Positions 55,159-63,422 of a stretch of 64,000 nucleotides of DNA are shown one piece after another. Positions within the stretch are counted from its first letter, which is position 1. Each line of letters starts with the position of its first letter. The notes beneath the pieces are model-generated. The model did no database searches and had not been told where the DNA came from. It worked only from the letters and a program-made list of their open reading frames with translations. Position numbers and translations under genes: made by a program. Source of the stretch: PSRI01 sp041484195 (GTDB lineage Bacteria; Bacteroidota; Bacteroidia; Chitinophagales; Chitinophagaceae). The stretch spans positions 1-64,000 of the forward strand of contig JBGPHC010000011.1 in the NCBI GenBank assembly GCA_041484195.1, written 5' to 3'.

Positions 55159-55971
55159 ATGGCTTATAATCTCTTAAAGGGAAAGAAAGGAATCATTTTT
55201 GGAGCTTTGGATGAAAAATCTATTGCCTGGAAAACTGCTTTGAAATGTCATGAAGAAGGAGCAGAGCTGGTGCTCTCCAATGCCCCGGTCGCATTGCGTA
55301 TGGGTGAAATAAACAAATTAGCATCAATCGTGAATGCACCCGTGATCGCTGCCGACGTTACGAATATGGAAGACCTGAAAAAACTGTTTGAAGATTCCCT
55401 CAGTCATTTTGGAGGCAGGTTTGATTTTATCCTGCACTCAATCGGCATGAGTCTGAATGTTCGTAAGGGAAAAAACTATACTGAAATTGATTATGGCTTT
55501 AATCAAAAATCCCTGGATATTTCCGCCATGTCGCTGCACCGGATATTGCGCACTTCCTGGGACCTGGATGCTTTGAATGAATGGGGCAGCGTTGTGGCCC
55601 TCTCCTATATTGCCGCGCAAAGGGTCTTCCCCGACTACAATGAAATGGCTGATGCCAAAGCATTGTTGGAAAGCGTGACACGCAGTTTTGGTTATCAGTA
55701 CGCCCGGAAGAAAAAAGTGAGAGTGAATACCATTTCGCAGTCGCCTACACGCACTACGGCGGGTAGCGGCGTAAAGGGCTTTGACGGATTTATTAACTAT
55801 GCCGAAAAAATGAGCCCGTTGGGAAATGCATCATCAGAAGATTGCGCCAATTATTGCGTGATGATGTTCAGCGATATGACCCGAATGGTAACCATGCAAA
55901 ACCTATTCCACGATGGGGGCTTCTCCATGACAGGCGTAACGGAAGCCGTAATCAATGAAATGGCAAAATAA
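55159..55971 (+). CDS. fabI: Enoyl-ACP reductase (NADH)
   Basis: 270 residues, short-chain dehydrogenase fold. Catalytic Tyr160 and Lys167 in YNEMADAK (Y-x6-K of FabI). Nucleotide site GKKGIIFGALDEKSIAW, and LHSIGMSLNVRKGK with the second active-site tyrosine region. NTISQSPTRTTAGSGVKGF is the substrate loop. It catalyses the last step of each fatty acid elongation cycle. It is the only reductase of this type in the window. Confidence 0.95.
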   Translation: MAYNLLKGKKGIIFGALDEKSIAWKTALKCHEEGAELVLSNAPVALRMGEINKLASIVNAPVIAADVTNMEDLKKLFEDSLSHFGGRFDFILHSIGMSLNVRKGKNYTEIDYGFNQKSLDISAMSLHRILRTSWDLDALNEWGSVVALSYIAAQRVFPDYNEMADAKALLESVTRSFGYQYARKKKVRVNTISQSPTRTTAGSGVKGFDGFINYAEKMSPLGNASSEDCANYCVMMFSDMTRMVTMQNLFHDGGFSMTGVTEAVINEMAK

Positions 55972-56106
55972 TGGAGGAATCCTGAGCTGCCTGAAGAACC
56001 GCGCCGAACTTTTTCTGCTGTACTAAAACTGTTTCCATAGTAATGCAGGCCGGTTGACGTTTTAATCAGATATGAATGTTATCTATGTTCTGATTATTGT
56101 TGAGAT

Positions 56107-56136
56107 AAAAAAGCCACCCATTGTATTCCGGGTGGT
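56107..56136 (-). terminator. Terminator for the DUF2795 gene
   Basis: On the minus strand CCACCC / GGGTGG (6 bp, 10-base loop) is followed by a run of six T residues, 65 bp after the DUF2795 stop. Confidence 0.75.
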
Positions 56137-56200
56137 CCAGTTTCTCTCCAGATTGTTTATTGCTGTTCAGGTTAAATGGCCGTTATACAGCTATCCTGGA

Positions 56201-56422
56201 TCAATATTCATCTTCATTAAAAAAGAAATCCTCCTGCGAAGGATAATCGGGCCAAATATCATCTATGCCTTCATAAATTTCACCTTCGTCTTCCAGCTCC
56301 TGGAGGTTTTCAATCACTTCAATCGGTGCGCCACTGCGGATTGCATAGTCGATCAATTCATCTTTTGTTGCGGGCCACGGAGCGTCTTCGAGATAGGATG
56401 CCAATTCAAGTGTCCAAAACAT
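56201..56422 (-). CDS. DUF2795-domain protein
   Basis: 73 residues, acidic and nearly entirely helical: MFWTLELASYLEDAPWPATK is the conserved opening, followed by DELIDYAIRSGAPIEVIENL and an acidic tail. It is a small single-domain protein that is very widely conserved in Bacteroidota, with no known function. It has its own terminator and is a single gene. Confidence 0.9.
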   Translation of the reverse strand: MFWTLELASYLEDAPWPATKDELIDYAIRSGAPIEVIENLQELEDEGEIYEGIDDIWPDYPSQEDFFFNEDEY

Positions 56423-56677
56423 CTTATATCCTTTTAATTTTATTCGGATGGTTACTAATGCAAAAAGGTGGAAACTGAGAGTCAGTCAGGTCAGGTCCTA
56501 CCTGGGCAATTTTCCGCAAAAGTAAAGGTTCATATGAAATTTCCAAATTCGGTTATCTAAATTGTGAAAATGAACGGTCCCCACCGGAATTTATTGTCTC
56601 CGGGTTTTGTTAAGTGCGGCCCTAATGATTAATTTTCCACCTTGGAAAGTTCATTTTAAACAGACAATGGTAATTTG

Positions 56678-57331
56678 ATGCTGGTTGCACAGAACCTTAC
56701 AAAATCATATGGGAACCTTCAGGTGCTTAAAGGGGTTGGCCTCACCGTCCACCGGGGAGAAATTGTCAGCATTGTAGGCTCCTCAGGCGCCGGTAAGAGC
56801 ACTTTGCTTCATATTCTGGGTACCCTGGACAGCGCTGATGGCGGTGAAATCAATCTGCAGGAGCGGAGGATTGACCAATTGAAAGGGAAAAAACTGGCAA
56901 GTTATCGTAATATCCACATGGGCTTCGTGTTCCAATTCCATCATCTGCTGCCGGAATTCACAGCGCTGGAGAACGTGTGCATACCGGGATGGCTGGCCAA
57001 TAGAAAGAAGAAAGAAGTGGAGGAAAAAGCGGTTGAATTGCTAAGTTTACTCGGACTCGGGGAAAGGCTCGAAAACAAGCCCAACGCCTTGTCAGGAGGC
57101 GAGCAGCAACGCGTAGCCGTAGCCCGTGCCCTCATCAATAAGCCCGATATCGTTTTTGCCGATGAACCCACGGGAAACCTGGATTCCCAAAATGCAAAGG
57201 AATTGCACGAATTATTTTTCAGGCTTCGCGAAACTTACCAGCAAACTTTCCTCATCGTGACCCATAATGAAGAACTCGCCCGTAAGAGCGACAGGGTGCT
57301 GCATATGAGGGACGGGAAAATGGTTGGGTGA
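56678..57331 (+). CDS. lolD: ABC transporter ATP-binding protein, LolD-like
   Basis: 217 residues from the ATG at 56678 (a TTG three bases earlier is also open). Walker A GSSGAGKSTLLHI, Q-loop VFQFHHLLPEFTALENV (the LolD wording), signature LSGGEQQRVAVARAL, Walker B VFADEPTGNLDS. LolD powers extraction of lipoproteins from the inner membrane with LolC/LolE, whose genes are not in the window. Its direction is opposite to the neighbouring genes. Confidence 0.88.
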   Translation: MLVAQNLTKSYGNLQVLKGVGLTVHRGEIVSIVGSSGAGKSTLLHILGTLDSADGGEINLQERRIDQLKGKKLASYRNIHMGFVFQFHHLLPEFTALENVCIPGWLANRKKKEVEEKAVELLSLLGLGERLENKPNALSGGEQQRVAVARALINKPDIVFADEPTGNLDSQNAKELHELFFRLRETYQQTFLIVTHNEELARKSDRVLHMRDGKMVG

Positions 57332-57549
57332 GTGCCTGGGCAGCCTGGTCTTCAATCCATACTCATTCTCATTTAGGCCCCACATGTCAAATTCTTTGTG
57401 CAAGAACCGATCGGAGGGATCAAAAAGAGAATACCCTGCTATAAAAACGGAACATTCTTCCCCTTTTTATCCAACAACTATAACCGAATATTCAGAGCCT
57501 TCTGCTGCTGCAGCTGATGAAAAAAGAAAAGATCAGCCATAGCGGAATC

Positions 57550-58104
57550 CTATACCCTCGGCTTCCAGGGGATTTCCTGGACTATCAGGATATGGGCGCA
57601 ATAGCGGGAAACTATGAACAAATAGTCGCTCAGGCGATTGAGGTATTTCAGGATGATGGGATCCACTTCCATGTTTTCCAATTCCAGGCGCACCGAACAA
57701 CGCTCCGCCCTTCTGCAAACACAGCGGGCTATATGCAAAGTGGATACCACCGGATGGCCTCCCGGCAGAATGAAACTTTTCATGGGCGGGATGATTTCAT
57801 TCATGCGGTCAATTTCCTTTTCCAGGAGGACTACATCATCCTCAATGAGGTCTGGTATACGCATCCTGGTTTCCTTTTGAGGGTCACAGGCCAATGCGGA
57901 ACCAATGGTAAAAAGCCGGTCCTGAATTTCAAGGAGGATATCCCTGCTATGATCATCTTCCAATAAGTCCCTGCATAAACCGATATTTGAATTCAGTTCA
58001 TCAACCGTTCCGTAAGCTTCAATTCTCAGGTGTGATTTGGGAACCTTTGTACCCCCAATCAGTGAAGTAGTTCCTTTGTCGCCCGTTTTTGTATAAATCT
58101 TCAT
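57550..58104 (-). CDS. Cob(I)alamin adenosyltransferase (PduO type)
   Basis: 184 residues from the Met at 58104 (MKIYTKTGDKGTTSLIGG); a Met at 58110 or the frame to 58137 are alternatives. PduO motifs: TKTGDKGTT (ATP-binding), GTVDELNSNIGLCRDL, SFILPGGHPV, CRRAERCSV and LNRLSDYLFIVSRYCA. It transfers adenosyl from ATP to cobalamin. No other cobalamin gene is nearby. It is convergent with lolD. Confidence 0.95.
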   Translation of the reverse strand: MKIYTKTGDKGTTSLIGGTKVPKSHLRIEAYGTVDELNSNIGLCRDLLEDDHSRDILLEIQDRLFTIGSALACDPQKETRMRIPDLIEDDVVLLEKEIDRMNEIIPPMKSFILPGGHPVVSTLHIARCVCRRAERCSVRLELENMEVDPIILKYLNRLSDYLFIVSRYCAHILIVQEIPWKPRV

Positions 58105-58413
58105 TGCCATAAATAGTGTGTGTGGCGTTAATGACAAATCTGAACAATACTACAAATTTATCCGGCGATAGTTCGTGGAACTTCATCATACATGCAGATT
58201 CTCTGCACAAATTATCTACTGCCTTCAACGGGCTCTATCGGGTATTATGTTTGAGTTCCGTGATTTAATAACAATAAGGAATGTGGTGGCGTAAATTGAA
58301 TCATTGAAGGAACCAATGGATCAGGAATACAGGGTGAAACTTCCAGGGCAAGATTGGAACCCGGTCGGGATTTCAGGGCCTGCAAATAGCAATTATTCGT
58401 TTATACTAAAGCG

Positions 58414-59121
58414 TTACCATGCGTGCACATGAGCCCCGGTCTGCTTCCTGTCGCTTTCTACGATTCCGTCCCTCAGTCTCACAATGCGTTTGGAGTAATT
58501 TGCAATTTCTTCTTCATGGGTTACGACTACGATCGTATTTCCAGCGTCCTGGATCTTACTGAAGATCTGCATGATTTCATAAGAGGTTTTGCTATCGAGG
58601 TTACCGGTAGGTTCGTCTGCGAGTATGATAGAAGGATTATTGATAAGCGCCCTGGCGATGGCCACACGCTGGCATTGCCCCCCGCTAAGTTCGTTGGGTC
58701 TGTGATGGCTTCTGTCAACCAGGTCCACCTGCTTTAATACTTCCATCGCCATTTCTATTCTTTGCTTTCGAGCAACGCCTGCATATACCAGGGGAAGTGC
58801 CACATTTTCCGCCGCACTCAGGCGTGGCAGTAGGTTGAATTGTTGGAATACAAATCCGATCTCTTTATTACGGATATCGGCCAGGTCGTTATCGGCCATT
58901 TCACTCACATTATGTCCGTTGAGAAAATATTGCCCTCCTGTGGGAGAATCCAGGCAACCCAGGATATTCATGAGGGTGCTCTTTCCTGATCCGGAAGGCC
59001 CCATTAATGCCACGTATTCATTTTTCATTATGTCCAGGGAAATGCCTTTCAATACTTTCAATTCCTGCTTTCCCATATAATAACTCTTCTGGATATTGTC
59101 CAGATGTATGATTGCCTGCAT
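58414..59121 (-). CDS. ABC transporter ATP-binding protein, MacB-like
   Basis: 235 residues. Walker A GPSGSGKSTLMNILGCLDSP, Q-loop VFQQFNLLPRLSAAENV, signature LSGGQCQRVAIARAL, Walker B ILADEPTGNLDS, H-loop VVVTHEEEIA. This is the ATPase of the MacB/FtsX-type exporters, which act with a four-TM permease and often a membrane-fusion protein; none of these is encoded nearby. It ends 309 bp from the adenosyltransferase start, in the same direction. Confidence 0.92.
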   Translation of the reverse strand: MQAIIHLDNIQKSYYMGKQELKVLKGISLDIMKNEYVALMGPSGSGKSTLMNILGCLDSPTGGQYFLNGHNVSEMADNDLADIRNKEIGFVFQQFNLLPRLSAAENVALPLVYAGVARKQRIEMAMEVLKQVDLVDRSHHRPNELSGGQCQRVAIARALINNPSIILADEPTGNLDSKTSYEIMQIFSKIQDAGNTIVVVTHEEEIANYSKRIVRLRDGIVESDRKQTGAHVHAW

Positions 59122-59233
59122 ATGCTAGATTCTGTTTTTTTAATGTTAGCTGTTTACGGGAAGAACTGTAATTCCCTTCTTCTTCCATCCGGGTTTCACC
59201 TGCATCCCCTTTCCAGTTTCATCCTCCTGGTTC

Positions 59234-59527
59234 TCAAGTCCTGGTTATGACCTTGGGTACCATAAAAAACCTATCGCTTTTATCAGGCGCATTTAATAGC
59301 ACTTCCTCCCTGCTGAGGGACCCTTTCACTTCATCCTCTCTCAAAACATTCAATTCCGGGCTCATATGCAACTGAGGCTCGATGCCGGTGGTATCAATCT
59401 CATTCAGTTTTTCAACAAAACTGATCATTTTCTGGAGGTCTTCTTTGATTGATTCTGTTTCTTCAGCATTAAATTCCAACCTTGACAGGTGCGCAATCTT
59501 TTCCACCAATTCATTGGTCACTATCAT
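59234..59527 (-). CDS. gatC: Asp-tRNA(Asn)/Glu-tRNA(Gln) amidotransferase subunit C
   Basis: 97 residues from the Met at 59527 (MIVTNELVEKIAHLSRLEFN), the GatC start; the frame extends upstream to 59569. Family features: LEKIA-LARL-like helix, MISFVEKLNEIDTTGIEP, LREDEV near the end, and the hydrophobic tail FFMVPKV. It stabilises GatA in the amidotransferase that corrects mischarged tRNA. gatA and gatB are not in the window. A TATATTTG box lies 18 bp upstream (59546-59553). Confidence 0.93.
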   Translation of the reverse strand: MIVTNELVEKIAHLSRLEFNAEETESIKEDLQKMISFVEKLNEIDTTGIEPQLHMSPELNVLREDEVKGSLSREEVLLNAPDKSDRFFMVPKVITRT

Positions 59528-59545
59528 ACCGGAATAGTTATCCGA

Positions 59546-59553
59546 CAAATATA
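59546..59553 (-). promoter_or_regulatory. Putative -7 box (TATATTTG) before gatC
   Basis: Exact TAnnTTTG match on the minus strand, 18 bp before the gatC ATG. Confidence 0.45.
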
Positions 59554-59734
59554 AGTTAAACTGCCACAAGATAAGGCGATTTGGGATGAAAGGGCGGCCT
59601 TGCTAATTGGGAAATTATGAGTAAGGCATTGAGCATTAGTATTGCCAGGATATCCAATGCACCATGAACCGGAAAGGTCTATGCCTGGTCATTGATGCCC
59701 GGCCATTATCCCCGTATCCATCAGGAAATACCCA

Positions 59735-61528
59735 TCAACCCGGGTCTGCATTCTTCTTTTTCTTTCTGTTATTTTTATTACCATAGATCTTTTTGGCCTT
59801 GGTCACCAGCTCCAGGAATTCCTTATGCAGCGGGTTGGTTTCATCCATGGACGTTTTGGCGATGGCCAGGATATCATCCCAATTACTGCTTTTGAAGTAG
59901 GGTGATTCCCGCAAGAGTCCCCCGAACATACAAACAGCCGTAGTGAATTGTATATATTTCTCCGTGCTATCAAGCTCCTTGTAGTTGTAGAGACAACGGT
60001 GAATATAATTCCTGACCTGCTTGTCTCCCGGTTTCGTATAGTGGATATTGATGTTCCCAACCTCGTCCTTCACCCATTGGTTATCTGTCTCGTTTAAGTT
60101 GCGAACAGTTGGTACAATTTCAAATACAGCCATCAAAGAATGTCCGGAACCAATTTCACCCCCCTCGAGCACACTACTGGTGTCTTCGAGCGCAGTCCTT
60201 TTATTGTCGAATCCAATCAGCCGGTACTGGCTTACCAGTCGGGGATTGAATGATACATTCATGTACACATCGTCTGCCACTGCATAAAGCGTCTGGGTGA
60301 GTTCCTTCACCAATACCTTTTCACCTTCACGCTCGTCATCGAGGTAGGCGAAGTTTCCGTTCCCTTTTTTGGCGAGGATTTCAATTTTGGAATCTTTGTA
60401 ATTACCCATTCCTACACCCAGGCAGGTGAGATAAATGCCTCCCTGTTTCATATGCAGGATCAGGTCTTCCAGTTCTTTTTCGCCAGTCTGACCCACATTA
60501 AAATCACCGTCCGTAGCAAGGATCACACGATTATTTCCTCCCTTGATAAATTTGCTTTGAGCCAGTCGATAGGCCTGTCGGATGCCGGCCTCACCTGGCG
60601 TGAAACCTCCCGCACTAAGGTCCTCGATAGCTTCCAGAATCTTCTCCTTTTGATTGCCGCTGGTAGGCTGGAGCATCACCCCCACGACCCCTCCATAAAC
60701 CACGATGGAAACGGTATCAATGGGCCGAAGATTTTGAACTAATTTCCTGAAAGAAGCCTTCAGCAGCGTGAGCCGGTTGGGCATATCCATGGAGCCGGAT
60801 ACATCGATCAGGAAGACCAGGTTGCTGGGAGGAACCTTATCGAGATTGATTTTTTTGGAACAAACCTGGATAAAAAACAATTGGTTGTCGGTGTTCCATG
60901 GGCAGGAAGTGAGTTGGGAAATGACACTGAAAACACTATCGCCATCAGGAGGAATGTAATTGAAATTAAAATAATTGAGCATCTCTTCAATGCGAACCGC
61001 ATCCTCAGGAACCATGCTGTTCATATTGATGAAGCGCCGGATATTGCTGTAAGAGGCACGGTCAACATTAAGCGCCAATCCCATCAGCGGATATTTGTCC
61101 GTTCTCATGAATTCATTCTCAATGATAGGATTATAGGTTTCATCGGCAACAACCAGCCTACGCTGACCCCACAACCGAAGATCCCTGGTAAAAGACAAGA
61201 GATGATTTTTTTGCAGACTGGCCGTAAAGGGAAGCATTTTCATGACCACCGTGAGATATTTTGTGGTCTTTGCCGACAATGAAACTTCCTGATATCCTTC
61301 GAGGGAAAAAGTGAGGCTGTCAGTTTCCAGGGAAGTGATGATGCCAAAAGCGCCGCCCACACCACTGGCGTACGGAAGATTGGTCGAGTGAAGGATGATT
61401 TTTACATTTTGGAGCGGGCTATTCTTTTCGTCCTTCACTTCACCTCTCAAATAATACTGAGCCGATAATGTACTACAAAGGCAAAGCCACCACATCAGTA
61501 AAGCGGCTTTTCTCATCAGACGTTGCAT
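59735..61528 (-). CDS. von Willebrand factor A protein, YfbK-like, with N-terminal CarboxypepD_reg-like domain
   Basis: 597 residues from the Met at 61528, which starts a signal peptide (LLMWWLCLCSTLSAQ). A carboxypeptidase-regulatory-like fold follows (LRGEVKDEKNSPLQNVKIIL). The YfbK N-terminal domain comes next (YSNIRRFINMNSMVP, RIEEMLNYFNFNY), then the vWA domain with MIDAS-type DVSGSM (LVFLIDVSGSMDMPNR) and LATDGDFNVG, and a C-terminal DUF3520-like part (YKELDSTEKYIQFTTAVCMFGGLL). It is probably a periplasmic or surface metal-dependent adhesion-type protein. It is the last gene of the run after hpt. Confidence 0.88.
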   Translation of the reverse strand: MQRLMRKAALLMWWLCLCSTLSAQYYLRGEVKDEKNSPLQNVKIILHSTNLPYASGVGGAFGIITSLETDSLTFSLEGYQEVSLSAKTTKYLTVVMKMLPFTASLQKNHLLSFTRDLRLWGQRRLVVADETYNPIIENEFMRTDKYPLMGLALNVDRASYSNIRRFINMNSMVPEDAVRIEEMLNYFNFNYIPPDGDSVFSVISQLTSCPWNTDNQLFFIQVCSKKINLDKVPPSNLVFLIDVSGSMDMPNRLTLLKASFRKLVQNLRPIDTVSIVVYGGVVGVMLQPTSGNQKEKILEAIEDLSAGGFTPGEAGIRQAYRLAQSKFIKGGNNRVILATDGDFNVGQTGEKELEDLILHMKQGGIYLTCLGVGMGNYKDSKIEILAKKGNGNFAYLDDEREGEKVLVKELTQTLYAVADDVYMNVSFNPRLVSQYRLIGFDNKRTALEDTSSVLEGGEIGSGHSLMAVFEIVPTVRNLNETDNQWVKDEVGNINIHYTKPGDKQVRNYIHRCLYNYKELDSTEKYIQFTTAVCMFGGLLRESPYFKSSNWDDILAIAKTSMDETNPLHKEFLELVTKAKKIYGNKNNRKKKKNADPG

Positions 61529-61597
61529 TTGGTATTTGAAAGTTAATTGGATTTCAATGAATTTGCAAACTTTCACTCCTAATCATCTGGTAAAAAC

Positions 61598-62134
61598 CTA
61601 TTCCACCATTTGATAAATTTCCCTAATATTCCTACCCAGTCCATCATAGTCCAGGCCATATCCAACCACGAATTTATCGGGAATAGTAAATCCTAAGTAG
61701 TCGATATGAACCGGGTATTGAACCGCTCCGGGCTTATGCAGGAGCGCACAGATCTTCAATGATGCAGGATGCTGGTGATGCAATTGAGGCAGGAACTCAT
61801 TCATGGTCTTCCCTGTATCAATGATATCCTCCAATATGATAACGTGCCTCCCATACAAATCTGTATCCAGGCCTATGGATGTGATGACATACCCCGTGGA
61901 TTTGGAGCCTTTATAGGAAGCGAGTTTAATGAAGCAGATCTCTGCAGGAATACTCAACTCTTTGAAGAGATCGGACGCAAACATGAAGGAGCCATTCAGG
62001 ATCGCAATAAACAGAGGCTGTTTTCCTGCATAATCTCTTTCCAGGTCCCCGGCCAGCACTTTTATGGCGCCGTCGATTCGACCGGCCGAAATATAGGGCT
62101 CAAAACTCTTTTCATGCACTTTAATGACAGGCAT
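61598..62134 (-). CDS. hpt: Hypoxanthine phosphoribosyltransferase
   Basis: 178 residues. The PRPP-binding loop is VIILEDIIDTGKTM (the DxxDTGxT pattern); LASYKGSKSTGYV is the flexible loop, and FVVGYGLDYDGLGRNI is the conserved purine-binding end. It salvages hypoxanthine and guanine with PRPP. The start is three bases after the stop of the LysM glucosaminidase gene, so the two are translationally coupled. Confidence 0.94.
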   Translation of the reverse strand: MPVIKVHEKSFEPYISAGRIDGAIKVLAGDLERDYAGKQPLFIAILNGSFMFASDLFKELSIPAEICFIKLASYKGSKSTGYVITSIGLDTDLYGRHVIILEDIIDTGKTMNEFLPQLHHQHPASLKICALLHKPGAVQYPVHIDYLGFTIPDKFVVGYGLDYDGLGRNIREIYQMVE

Positions 62135-62137
62135 GCG

Positions 62138-63409
62138 CTAATTTTTGTAAATGATCAATTCCTGCCCTATTCTAATGTCCTCGGATACCAAATTATTCCA
62201 TTCCCTGATCTGGTCCGTCTTCACTTCATATTTTTTTGAGATGCTGAACAGTGTCTCCCTGCTTTGAACAATATGTCTTACCATATTAGTCCTTGACTCT
62301 ACCAAATCGCGTTTAGGGCTCTCCGTTGCAGCAATATTGGCTCCGTTCAGCCTATCGTTTGGAATAGCCAGAGCGGGTCTTTGGGCCGCATAGTCCCGCA
62401 AAAACAATTTTTCACCCGCTGCCGGGCGCTGACCCGGTTGAAGCTGATTATAAGCCAATAGGGTTTCCATCCGAATACCTTCCAGCTGCGCTACTTCATA
62501 GACGGTTTCAGATTTCTGCATGATATGAAATTCATGAGCTCCCTGCTTTCTTTTTCGCTGCAAATAGACCAACTGGTCGTTGATCAAAATATCGTCTCCA
62601 TCACTAAGGTCATTGAAATCGAGTATATGCCTGTATTTAATACTGTATTTTTCAGCGAGGGCGAGCAGGGAGCTTCCGGCCGGGGCATAGACCACATTTG
62701 TTTCGTTGATCCTGAATATGCCTTCCGGGTAGTCTGGTGGAGCCTGTTGCACGGCTTCTTCTGTATCGGTTTCTTCTTCGATGGCGGTAGATTCAGGGTG
62801 AATATAGATGGTTGGTATGCTGGAGAATCCATTTTCCTCATCCTTTTTATCGGAGGCTGCATACGAAGGGCTGTCCGACCATTTCTTCTTGCCCAGGGCA
62901 ATGAGGGTAAGGGTCTGCAGATTGTAATCTTCAATATATTGTATGAGTTGCCTGGTGTAGCTGGGGTTGGTGGCATAGCCAGCTTTTTTCAATCCCTCTG
63001 CCCAGGCCCTGTAATCTTCGGGATCGATCTTGAAAAGGAAGGCATAGCGGGCGCTTGATCTCAAAAAATCTGAATGATCCCTGTAAGAGTCAGCCGCCGA
63101 GGCATAGGCCCTGAAACATTCTCCGCGGGCATCATCATCATGGTACACTTTGTCTCCATCCCAATTGGTCTTGCATTTAATGCCAAAGTGATTGTTGGAC
63201 CTTCTTACCAGGTCGCTGGTACCGGCTTCCGTTTCCAGGATTCCCTGCGCGAGTTTTATAGAAGCAGGTACGCCTGTACGTTGCATTTCCTCCACAGCCA
63301 ATTCCTTATACGTATTGATGTATTGCAAAACATTGGAAGGCTGTGCAACATTCTTAGTGCTATACAGCAGGACCGTCAATAAGACTAACATCCGGGTTTT
63401 TCTTTCCAT
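62138..63409 (-). CDS. Exported N-acetylglucosaminidase domain with LysM repeats
   Basis: 423 residues with a signal peptide (LLTVLLYSTKNVAQ). A FlgJ/Mannosyl-glycoprotein glucosaminidase domain occupies about residues 30-170: ILETEAGTSDLVRRSNNHFG (catalytic Glu), GIKCKTNWDGDKVYHDDD, CFRAYASAADSYRDHSDFL. A variable linker and two to three LysM repeats follow (HIMQKSETVYEVAQLEG, HIVQSRETLFSISKKYEVK). It cuts peptidoglycan glycan strands and binds the wall by LysM. It is in an operon with hpt and an O-methyltransferase. Confidence 0.93.
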   Translation of the reverse strand: MERKTRMLVLLTVLLYSTKNVAQPSNVLQYINTYKELAVEEMQRTGVPASIKLAQGILETEAGTSDLVRRSNNHFGIKCKTNWDGDKVYHDDDARGECFRAYASAADSYRDHSDFLRSSARYAFLFKIDPEDYRAWAEGLKKAGYATNPSYTRQLIQYIEDYNLQTLTLIALGKKKWSDSPSYAASDKKDEENGFSSIPTIYIHPESTAIEEETDTEEAVQQAPPDYPEGIFRINETNVVYAPAGSSLLALAEKYSIKYRHILDFNDLSDGDDILINDQLVYLQRKRKQGAHEFHIMQKSETVYEVAQLEGIRMETLLAYNQLQPGQRPAAGEKLFLRDYAAQRPALAIPNDRLNGANIAATESPKRDLVESRTNMVRHIVQSRETLFSISKKYEVKTDQIREWNNLVSEDIRIGQELIIYKN

Positions 63410-63422
63410 CCAATATCGGTTT

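Noticed and set aside
57324..57542. 72-codon plus-strand frame after lolD
   Set aside because: Low-complexity end, no domain, and it lies in the convergent gap; most likely chance.
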